NCBI GenBank assembly: GCA_030152425.1
Contig: JASLJP010000001.1
Coordinates: 1-5,729, forward strand
Direction: 5' to 3'
Origin: Aquirhabdus sp.
Lineage (GTDB): Bacteria > Pseudomonadota > Gammaproteobacteria > Pseudomonadales > Moraxellaceae
DNA length: 5,729 nt
How positions within the stretch are numbered: the first letter of the stretch is position 1; each line of letters starts with the position of its first letter. Positions 1 through 5,555 of the stretch are shown here, piece by piece. Made by a program: the position numbers and the translations under genes. The notes below the pieces were generated by a model. It was not told the DNA's origin. It saw only the letters and a list, made by a program, of their open reading frames with translations, and did no database searches.

Positions 1-66
1 TGACCACCGGCCGATGGGCTGATCATTGGTAATCGCCGTATTCATTGTTGCTGCTGTAGAACCCAT
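1..66 (-). CDS. Unidentified protein, N-terminal 22 residues only
   Basis: A reading frame opens at an ATG (positions 64-66) and stays open to the window edge, encoding MGSTAATMNTAITNDQPIGR and then W-S. The start is supported by a good Shine-Dalgarno sequence, GAGG at 72-75, five bases before the ATG. A second in-frame ATG at codon 8 has no comparable site. The visible piece is polar, with no signal peptide or membrane segment, and too short to assign to a family. It lies 81 bases downstream of the ELM1-family gene on the same strand. If this is the outer-core LPS locus suggested by ilvE-ELM1, a glycosyltransferase or other envelope enzyme would be plausible, but that is inference from position only. 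I am fairly sure it is a real gene start and cannot say what it does. Confidence 0.6.
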   Translation of the reverse strand, partial: MGSTAATMNTAITNDQPIGRWS

Positions 67-71
67 TTAAA

Positions 72-75
72 CCTC
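72..75 (-). promoter_or_regulatory. Ribosome binding site of the edge gene
   Basis: On the minus strand GAGG is followed by the five-base spacer TTTAA and then ATG at 66-64. This is the clearest start-deciding site for the truncated gene at the low edge and is the main evidence that its 22-codon frame is genuinely translated. Confidence 0.6.
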
Positions 76-93
76 GATCGGCAATAACACATG

Positions 94-109
94 TAAGTAA
101 ATAAATAAA
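94..109. repeat. Short tetranucleotide repeat, four units
   Basis: The plus strand reads TAAG-TAAA-TAAA-TAAA, three perfect TAAA units preceded by one variant. It sits in the 81-base gap between the ELM1-family stop and the edge-gene start, ending 27 bases before the edge-gene ATG, in what would be its leader or promoter. The AT-rich stretch may simply help promoter melting. The copy number is low for an active simple-sequence contingency locus. Confidence 0.5.
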
Positions 110-147
110 AGAACGAACTGGATGTCTCTATCTGGATCGCATTGTGC

Positions 148-1095
148 TTAGGCTAACTGCGCCAATAACCACGTCACGGCCCGATCCGCTTCAATCAAGG
201 GCGGCACGCTGGCAAACGATTCACCATGCAGATAAGCCCTCAGCGGCAAAAAAAAACGTTGCTCCGCCAACAGGTCCGTGGCGGCAGTCACCGTGTCTTG
301 CTTGATCTGTGGCATTTCGAGCAGCCCCACATGGCAGCCGGCGGTCAGGGCTTCAAATAGCATCGAGCCACTGTCTTTGGTAACCCACACCACATCGGCT
401 TGCTGCAACTGCTCAAACAGCCAGCCTGCAGGGGTTTCACTAACCGGAAAAACCTGCAGATTATGCGGCAGGCCTGCTTGCGATAACTGTGTTAAAAAAG
501 TATCAGGGGTACGTCTGGAGGTGGTGAGGATGACACTCTCTACGGCCGCGTTTTGCTGCAAGGTCGTCAGCAGCGCATGGAGTTGTGTCACCAGCGCCTC
601 CTCTGCCCAGCCATAGCGCTTGGAGGCACCGCCGATCAGGATGAGATGCCGGTTTTTAACATGGCGCTCTTCATTGACCAATGGGTTGAGCACGCCTTTG
701 GAAATCAGCACATGCGCCGGCACTTTCGGCACTTGCTCGCGGTAGTCATGACCTGGAACGATGGCAAAATCAAACCATGAGATTGGCAGCGTCGGACGCA
801 TCAACACCACACTGCGGCTAGTCGGAAATATCTTTTGCAACAGGATCAACGCCAGATGAGTGGCATGCCCGACGCCCACAATCAGGTCAGGTGCGGGCTG
901 ACCCTGCAAGACCACGGGGAGACGGCCGATGAGGCCAGCGCTCAACCAATGGAGAAGCAAGGCCAAGCGCGAGACGGTGCTGATCGAAATATCGGTGCTG
1001 TGCACCGCGATCCCTTGGCGCTCGAGCGCGACAAAAAGGCCACGCGCTTGAGCAACGTGACCTGCCTTGCCATCACTCAGATGCCAGATATTCAT
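148..1095 (-). CDS. ELM1/DUF1022-family protein, probable LPS-core or envelope glycosyltransferase-like enzyme
   Basis: This 315-residue protein shows the hallmarks of the family annotated as mitochondrial fission ELM1 (DUF1022). These are WHLSDGKAGHVAQ at residues 4-16, VGVGHATH at 73-80, VLMRP at 97-101, FDFAIVPGHD at 108-117, LIGGASKRYGW at 153-163, TTSRRTP at 191-197 and TKDSGSMLFEA at 239-249. The two-lobed layout, with a glycine loop and a late DSxSMxxEA motif, resembles GT-B glycosyltransferases; the bacterial function is not firmly established. There is no signal peptide. The hydrophobic stretch around 43-63 may give loose membrane contact. The start is chosen because the family's first motif begins within four residues of it, although the Shine-Dalgarno is poor. 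The gene lies 180 bases after ilvE, where Acinetobacter carries its outer-core lipooligosaccharide locus, which suggests a role in core sugar assembly. A run of nine T's crosses codons 280-283. Family assignment is strong, function moderate. Confidence 0.88.
   Translation of the reverse strand: MNIWHLSDGKAGHVAQARGLFVALERQGIAVHSTDISISTVSRLALLLHWLSAGLIGRLPVVLQGQPAPDLIVGVGHATHLALILLQKIFPTSRSVVLMRPTLPISWFDFAIVPGHDYREQVPKVPAHVLISKGVLNPLVNEERHVKNRHLILIGGASKRYGWAEEALVTQLHALLTTLQQNAAVESVILTTSRRTPDTFLTQLSQAGLPHNLQVFPVSETPAGWLFEQLQQADVVWVTKDSGSMLFEALTAGCHVGLLEMPQIKQDTVTAATDLLAEQRFFLPLRAYLHGESFASVPPLIEADRAVTWLLAQLA
248..256 (-). repeat. Homopolymer of nine T's inside the ELM1-family gene
   Basis: Nine consecutive A's on the plus strand read as T's in the coding strand, covering the end of the Arg280 codon, Phe281, Phe282 and the start of Leu283. 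It is the longest mononucleotide run I found in the window; the glnE runs I noted are seven bases. A one-base slip here would alter the last 33 or so residues while leaving the conserved motifs intact. Confidence 0.9.
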
Positions 1096-1104
1096 GCTGA
1101 TTTA

Positions 1105-1124
1105 ATCTTTGGTTATCTTTGGTT
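1105..1124. repeat. Perfect 10-bp tandem duplication before the ELM1-family start
   Basis: ATCTTTGGTT occurs twice in immediate succession at 1105-1114 and 1115-1124; in the direction of transcription the unit is AACCAAAGAT. The pair ends nine bases before the ELM1-family ATG, so it occupies the region where a ribosome binding site should be. Each copy provides only a weak AAAG. The 10-bp period is about one helical turn, so two protein contacts on one face of the DNA are possible, but a simple replication-slippage duplication explains it equally well. Confidence 0.75.
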
Positions 1125-1138
1125 GCGTGGAATGAGAT

Positions 1139-1151
1139 AAATCATTGATTT
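1139..1151. promoter_or_regulatory. 13-bp inverted repeat, possible operator
   Basis: AAATCA at 1139-1144, a central T, and TGATTT at 1146-1151 form a perfect 6-bp inverted repeat. It lies just downstream of the candidate -10 at 1153-1158, so it would cover the transcription start if that promoter is real. The position would suit a repressor site. AT-rich palindromes of this size arise easily by chance, and no regulator is recognisable. Confidence 0.25.
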
Positions 1152-1152
1152 G

Positions 1153-1181
1153 AAGATACCCCACTTCACCACAGTTGGGAA
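1153..1181 (-). promoter_or_regulatory. Candidate sigma-70 promoter for the ELM1-family gene
   Basis: On the minus strand TTCCCA (1181-1176) and TATCTT (1158-1153) are separated by exactly 17 bases. Each hexamer matches four of six consensus positions. It lies between the ilvE terminator-like hairpin and the ELM1-family start, and would give a leader of about 50 bases containing the tandem 10-bp repeat. The match is weak and rests mainly on spacing and location. Confidence 0.25.
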
Positions 1182-1224
1182 GAGCCTTGATCACTGCAAA
1201 AACATGACAGGGCTAGAAATGACA

Positions 1225-1256
1225 GAGGTACAGGTCTAATGCTAGGCCTGTACCTC
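1225..1256 (-). terminator. Strong hairpin after ilvE, probable terminator
   Basis: GAGGTACAGG at 1225-1234 and CCTGTACCTC at 1247-1256 form a perfect 10-bp stem that begins 20 bases past the ilvE stop. Three further pairs (1236-1238 with 1243-1245) can form inside after one imperfect position. That position (1235/1246) is a G-U wobble in plus-strand RNA but a C-A mismatch in minus-strand RNA. In the ilvE direction the stem is followed by TGTCATTTCT, which is only moderately T-rich, so it is not a textbook intrinsic terminator. Its location makes it the best candidate for ending the glnE-ilvE transcript or for protecting the 3' end. Confidence 0.6.
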
Positions 1257-1275
1257 GGTTTAGATCAATACACGC

Positions 1276-2208
1276 TTAAACGAAAGTCAGCCAATCCATA
1301 TGTTTTGGATTTTTGCCAGCGACCGTGTCGAAGTACAACTGTTGTAGCTGGGTGGTGATCGGGCCACGGGTACCCGAACCGATCTGACGGCCATCCACTT
1401 CGCGGATTGGGGTGACTTCAGCGGCAGTACCGGTGAAGAATGCCTCATCAGCGATATACACTTCATCACGGGTCAGACGTTTTTCAATCACTTTGATCCC
1501 GAGGTCATCGGCCAGAGTGATCAGCGTTGCCCGGGTGATACCGTTCAAGCAACTGGTGACTTCTGGGGTATACAGCACGCCATCACGTACCAAGAAGATA
1601 TTCTCGCCCGAGCCTTCAGCCACATAGCCTTCTGGATCCAGCAGCATGGCTTCGTCAGCACCGGCAGCCAGGGCTTCTTGCAGCGCCAACATCGAGTTGG
1701 TATAGCTACCCGTCGCTTTGGCACGGGTCATGGTGATGTTGACATGGTGACGGGTGATTGAACTGGTACGGACTTTAATGCCGATTTCCAGCGCTTCTTT
1801 GCCCATATAGGCTGGCCATTCCCAAGCAGCCACAATAACACGTACCGACAGGCCAGTCGCACGCAGACCCATGGCTTCAGAGCCGTAGAATGCCAACGGA
1901 CGGAAATAGGCGGATTTCAGCTTGTTTTCTTGTACCACACTGATGTGTGCCGCGTTGATCTCGTCTTGGCTATACGGGATCTTCATATTCATGATATGCG
2001 CCGACTCGAACAGACGACGGGTGTGTTCTTTCAAGCGAAAAATGGCGGTTTTAGGGGCATCTTCAGTGCCAGTGTTGTAGGCACGCACGCCTTCAAACAC
2101 GCCCATACCGTAGTGCAGGGTGTGGGTCAATACATGGATTTGCGCGTCGCGCCAAGGAACCAGTTTGCCATCAAACCAAATAAAACCATCACGATCAGCC
2201 ATACTCAT
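1276..2208 (-). CDS. ilvE: Branched-chain amino acid aminotransferase (IlvE, PLP fold class IV)
   Basis: IlvE transfers the amino group between glutamate/2-oxoglutarate and valine, leucine or isoleucine and their keto acids. It is the last step of branched-chain amino acid synthesis and acts in the cytoplasm with pyridoxal phosphate. The 310 residues are almost the same length as the E. coli enzyme. Visible signatures are LHYGMGVFEGVRAY at 31-44, the substrate-pocket region AYFRPLAF at 100-107, the catalytic lysine K164 in RAKATGSYTNS, the class IV signature EGSGENIF at 198-205, and the phosphate-binding FFTGTAAEVTPI at 257-268. The chosen ATG at 2208 has GGAGAG five bases upstream; the alternative Met3 would place the site too far away. 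It follows glnE after 52 bases on the same strand and is probably co-transcribed with it. No leader peptide or attenuator is apparent. The sequence is complete and normal. Confidence 0.97.
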   Translation of the reverse strand: MSMADRDGFIWFDGKLVPWRDAQIHVLTHTLHYGMGVFEGVRAYNTGTEDAPKTAIFRLKEHTRRLFESAHIMNMKIPYSQDEINAAHISVVQENKLKSAYFRPLAFYGSEAMGLRATGLSVRVIVAAWEWPAYMGKEALEIGIKVRTSSITRHHVNITMTRAKATGSYTNSMLALQEALAAGADEAMLLDPEGYVAEGSGENIFLVRDGVLYTPEVTSCLNGITRATLITLADDLGIKVIEKRLTRDEVYIADEAFFTGTAAEVTPIREVDGRQIGSGTRGPITTQLQQLYFDTVAGKNPKHMDWLTFV

Positions 2209-2213
2209 GGCAG

Positions 2214-2219
2214 CTCTCC
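2214..2219 (-). promoter_or_regulatory. Ribosome binding site of ilvE
   Basis: GGAGAG on the minus strand lies five bases before the ATG at 2208-2206. It favours the first Met of the MSM start over the Met two codons later and is the strongest Shine-Dalgarno sequence in the window. Confidence 0.7.
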
Positions 2220-2260
2220 ACTCATTTTAAAAAACAAAAAAGGTCTGAATACCAAGACGG

Positions 2261-5089
2261 CTACAAATGAGCCGCTGGATCAATTAATTGTTGCCAGAGA
2301 GCGCGAACCGTCGTGCGGGTATCCAGCCAGTCCGCTGCCGGGACTTGCAATGATTGATTTGCAAGGGCAAGGCGGTGGCTTTCAAAACGTTCGCGTAAAT
2401 ACGCATCCGTCAGAGCAGTCGCATCGGCGCGGGATAAGCGGCCGGCGGTTGCCAAGGCGTCTAATATACGTACATTATCTGAGTAGTGGGCTATCGCAGG
2501 TTCTGCATTCGCCCATGCCAACACCCCGTATTGTGCCATAAACTCAATATCGACGATACCGCCCGCGTCTTGCTTCAGATGAAAAATTCCATGTTCTTGC
2601 TCGGTTTTCGTCGAGCCGAGGTGGTCGCGCATTTTTTTACGCATGGCGATGACTTCTGCGCGAACCACTTCCGGATCGCGGACTTGGGTGAGGATGTTCA
2701 TGCGCATCTGCTCAAAAACCTGCCGCACGGCTAGATCGCCCGCGACACTGCGTGCACGCGCCAACGCCTGATGCTCCCACAGCCATGCGCTTTTTTGCTG
2801 ATAAAGCTCAAACGCATGCAGGCTGGAGACCAACAGCCCAGCCTGCCCGGATGGCCGCAGACGCGTATCAACTTCGTAGATCCGACCATCCAAGGTCTGG
2901 GTCGACAGCATGGTCATCATTTTTTGCGCCACGCGCGCGCAGAACTGGAAACCGCTGATCGGCTTTACACCATCGGTATCCGCCTGCTCATCGACATTGT
3001 GCAAAAACACCAGATCGAGATCAGAGCTATAGCTCATCTCCAGCCCGCCGAGTTTGCCATAGCCGATGATGGCAAACTGTGGATGTTGGCTCGATGCCCG
3101 CACCTCACCTTCGCCTTCCACGGTATTTCTAAGTGGCCAACCATGACGCGCGACCATCGGCGCCAGTGCCAGTTGCAGTACCGTTTCCAACACGACCTCG
3201 GCGATGTCGGTCAGCGCATCACTGACCTTCATCAACGGCCGCTCAGCCAGCACATCGCTGGCCGCAACTTGCAATACATGGCTTTTTTTAAATAGGCGCA
3301 GCACGCGCATTTGTTCTTCGACATCATCACGCTCGATGCGGAGCAGCTCTTGGCGCAGCGCATCGGCCAGATCTGCCCGACTCGGCAACTGATAGAGATC
3401 GACCCCTAAAAACTCGTCCAGCAATACCGGATAACGCGTCAACTCTTCCGTGATCCACGGACTCACACCGAGCATGCGCACGAGATTATTCAATGCCTTC
3501 GGATTTTCCATCAGCAGCACAAGGTACACGCTACGGCGGACTACGGCTTCGATCAAGGGCAGAAACCGAAGCAGTGTAGGTTGAATCAGTTTCGTTTCAT
3601 GTAACTCAAACAAGGCATTCAACAACTGCGGCCAAAACGCATCTAAGCGCTCGCTGGCAAGCGTTGGCAAGCTTTGGATAAAACGACTCTGCCAAAACGC
3701 CTGTAACTGATGCTGAGCGGCATCGTCCAAGTGCGTCAGTAATGTTTCTTTTAAAGTCTCGATATTGAGTACATGACTTTCGACACGACGGTCGGCTACG
3801 ACATCGACAAACTGACTCCGCACCACAGCACGATGCTGCTCCAGTTCGTCACACAACGCTGACCAGTCGGCAAAACCCAAGGTCAAAGCCAAGCGCTCTT
3901 GCAATTGTGGATCGATGGGTAACTGCTGGGTCTGCTGATCCTTGAGCGCTTGGATGCCATGCTCTAAACGGCGTAAAAACACATAAGAGCTGTGCAAAGC
4001 GCTGACATCTGCTGGGGTCATCAAACCGAGGGTGCCAAGCATGGCCAGAGCAGACAGGCAGTTGGCAACCCGCAACTCGCGCCAAGTGCCGCCATAGATC
4101 AGTTGAAATGCCTGCACGGTAAATTCAAGCTCGCGGATCCCGCCTGCGCCAAGCTTGATATCGCCTTGCACATTGCGCCGTACCTGCTCACGCTCGATCA
4201 GGCCTTTCATCTCGCGCAGTGCGGCAAACGCCGAAAAATCGACATAGCGCCGATAGACGAATGGCCGGGTCATGGCCAGCAGGTTTGCGCCGGCTTTACC
4301 ACCGCTGATCACCCGTGCTTTGATCCAAGCATAGCGCTCCCACTCGCGGCCATGCTGCTCGAGATAGCGCTCCAGCGCGATATAGCTACACGCCAATGCA
4401 CTACCCTCTCCCCATGGCCGTAGGCGCATATCGACGCGAAAGACAAAGCCATCGGCTGTGACGGTATCGAGCAATCGAATCACCGCCTGCCCCCACAGCA
4501 CGCAGAATTGCTGTACCGAGGTCGGACGCGTACCAGTCGTTTCCCCCGCGTCATCAAAAGCAAAAATAAGATCAATATCGCTGGATAGATTCAGCTCGCA
4601 GGCACCCAGTTTACCCATGCCGATGACGATCAACGCCTGTAGCTGGCCATCCTCACCGATTGGCTCACCATAGCGCTCGATCAGCGCAGGACGGGCAAAA
4701 TCCACAGCCGCTTGGATGACAATATCGGCAAAGTCCGAAAGCTCACGCGTCAATGTGACGACATCGGTCAAACGATTGGCATCCTGCCAGATCCAGCGCA
4801 GCATGAGGCGCGCGCGCAAACGGCGCATGGTCGCCATCCAGTCGAGCTCTGTGCCCTGTTCCTGCTGGGCAGCACTGACCCACGCCGCAATGTCGTCACG
4901 GCTCAGGGTCTGATCCAAAGGGTATAGGCTGCAATCGGCAAGGAAGGCAGCCGTCTGCTGGTCAAGCACCTGCACTGCATAATCACTTGCACGTTGGGTG
5001 ATAAAGAGCTGTGCGGCAGGCAAATCCTGAAGGTGGGTAAGCAACATATCCGTATGGGGTTCCCGCAAGTAGAGTCGTCCTAAATGCAT
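2261..5089 (-). CDS. glnE: Bifunctional glutamine synthetase adenylyltransferase/adenylyl-removing enzyme (GlnE)
   Basis: GlnE attaches AMP to, and removes it from, the regulatory tyrosine of glutamine synthetase, tuning ammonia assimilation in response to PII protein and glutamine. The 942 residues match the usual size (about 946 in E. coli). Two nucleotidyltransferase domains are visible. The N-terminal, deadenylylating half has GMGKLG (157-162), SSDIDLIF (169-176, D171/D173), RVDMRLRP (218-225) and KLGAGGIRELEF (312-323). The C-terminal, adenylylating half has GYGKLGG (676-682), SSDLDLVF (688-695, D690/D692), EVDTRLRPSG (739-748) and DAGGIVDIEF (841-850). All expected acidic metal ligands are present, so both activities should be intact. 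A helical region of roughly 440-660 links the halves. The ATG at 5089 has no clear Shine-Dalgarno; it is the first usual start codon in the frame after the upstream stop near 5200. Met15 at 5047 is an alternative. The gene lies 56 bases after DUF3224 and 52 before ilvE. Confidence 0.97.
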   Translation of the reverse strand: MHLGRLYLREPHTDMLLTHLQDLPAAQLFITQRASDYAVQVLDQQTAAFLADCSLYPLDQTLSRDDIAAWVSAAQQEQGTELDWMATMRRLRARLMLRWIWQDANRLTDVVTLTRELSDFADIVIQAAVDFARPALIERYGEPIGEDGQLQALIVIGMGKLGACELNLSSDIDLIFAFDDAGETTGTRPTSVQQFCVLWGQAVIRLLDTVTADGFVFRVDMRLRPWGEGSALACSYIALERYLEQHGREWERYAWIKARVISGGKAGANLLAMTRPFVYRRYVDFSAFAALREMKGLIEREQVRRNVQGDIKLGAGGIRELEFTVQAFQLIYGGTWRELRVANCLSALAMLGTLGLMTPADVSALHSSYVFLRRLEHGIQALKDQQTQQLPIDPQLQERLALTLGFADWSALCDELEQHRAVVRSQFVDVVADRRVESHVLNIETLKETLLTHLDDAAQHQLQAFWQSRFIQSLPTLASERLDAFWPQLLNALFELHETKLIQPTLLRFLPLIEAVVRRSVYLVLLMENPKALNNLVRMLGVSPWITEELTRYPVLLDEFLGVDLYQLPSRADLADALRQELLRIERDDVEEQMRVLRLFKKSHVLQVAASDVLAERPLMKVSDALTDIAEVVLETVLQLALAPMVARHGWPLRNTVEGEGEVRASSQHPQFAIIGYGKLGGLEMSYSSDLDLVFLHNVDEQADTDGVKPISGFQFCARVAQKMMTMLSTQTLDGRIYEVDTRLRPSGQAGLLVSSLHAFELYQQKSAWLWEHQALARARSVAGDLAVRQVFEQMRMNILTQVRDPEVVRAEVIAMRKKMRDHLGSTKTEQEHGIFHLKQDAGGIVDIEFMAQYGVLAWANAEPAIAHYSDNVRILDALATAGRLSRADATALTDAYLRERFESHRLALANQSLQVPAADWLDTRTTVRALWQQLIDPAAHL

Positions 5090-5131
5090 CAGACGTATGA
5101 CAGGGAAAGAATCAAGGTAAAATAGTTCATC

Positions 5132-5144
5132 CGCGCACCGCGCG
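5132..5144 (-). other. Small GC-rich hairpin between DUF3224 and glnE
   Basis: CGCGC at 5132-5136 and GCGCG at 5140-5144 flank a three-base loop, immediately after the DUF3224 stop codon. On the minus strand it is followed by a mixed stretch with a short TTTT rather than a continuous T run. It could cause partial termination or pausing before glnE, or stabilise the 3' end of the upstream message. With a 5-bp stem it may also be chance. Confidence 0.3.
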
Positions 5145-5145
5145 A

Positions 5146-5553
5146 TTACGCATCTGGCAGCACATAGTCGAACAGATAAAAATGCTGACCGTCTTTGATC
5201 TCAATCTTCATCGTGCCGGATAGACCGCATAGCTGCCCTGCGCCGGAGTCCGGCACGACGGTGATATTCAATGAGGGCACTCCTCGATTCATGATCCCGG
5301 TATGAATGAGGCTAAAGCTGCCTTGACGGCCTGCAAGCGTGCCGCTGACGCGCTCGATGGCCACATAGCCCGCCGAGTCGCTTACCACCCCACCGGCGCT
5401 CAGCATCTCGCCGACACTCGTTGCGACCAAATCGCCAGCAAAGGTTTTGGCAATACTATGTCTGCCCAGACTGGGCTGCGCAGCCGCATCGTCCCACAAG
5501 GAGAGGACATTGAGTCGCACGTCAAAATTGCCCGTTGCTGTCGAAGTACTCAT
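5146..5553 (-). CDS. DUF3224 domain-containing protein
   Basis: This 135-residue protein matches the DUF3224 family, small proteins predicted to form a beta-barrel related to allene oxide cyclase; I know of no proven biological role. Family hallmarks are LGRHSIAKTFAGDL at 29-42, GEMLSA at 48-53, GYVAIERVSGTLAGRQGSF at 62-80, VVPDSGAGQLCGLSG at 99-113 and FYLFDYVLP at 125-133. These alternate glycine turns with beta strands along the whole length, so the protein is essentially one complete domain. There is no signal peptide or membrane segment, which suggests a cytoplasmic protein. It starts two bases after the stop of the TonB-type gene, with GGAA at 5562-5565 (eight bases before the ATG) lying inside that gene's last codons, so the two are almost certainly translated from one message. 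The family assignment is confident; a catalytic function should not be assumed. Confidence 0.9.
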   Translation of the reverse strand: MSTSTATGNFDVRLNVLSLWDDAAAQPSLGRHSIAKTFAGDLVATSVGEMLSAGGVVSDSAGYVAIERVSGTLAGRQGSFSLIHTGIMNRGVPSLNITVVPDSGAGQLCGLSGTMKIEIKDGQHFYLFDYVLPDA

Positions 5554-5555
5554 GC

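Noticed and set aside
2224..2229. TAAAAT, a good -10 match just before ilvE
   Set aside because: Transcription would begin about nine bases before the ATG, losing the GGAGAG ribosome binding site, and no fitting -35 exists at normal spacing.
2229..2253. T-rich tract after a GGT/ACC pairing between glnE and ilvE, resembling an intrinsic terminator
   Set aside because: The stem is only three base pairs with a six-base loop, too weak to support termination despite the TTTTTTGTTTTTT tract.
1930..2541. Plus-strand open frame of 203 codons spanning the ilvE-glnE junction
   Set aside because: It runs antisense to two clearly conserved genes, contains no recognisable domain, and its composition follows the opposite-strand codons.
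3283..3289. Seven-base A run on the glnE coding strand as a programmed frameshift site
   Set aside because: The frame-0 codons TTT AAA AAA do not fit the X-XXY-YYZ slippery pattern, and the frame continues normally through conserved motifs.
2771..3295. Plus-strand open frame of 174 codons inside glnE
   Set aside because: It lies entirely antisense to the conserved C-terminal domain of glnE; the His/Arg/Gln-rich translation is typical of a shadow frame.
3992..4423. Plus-strand open frame of 143 codons inside glnE
   Set aside because: It is antisense to the conserved N-terminal domain and has no family signature.
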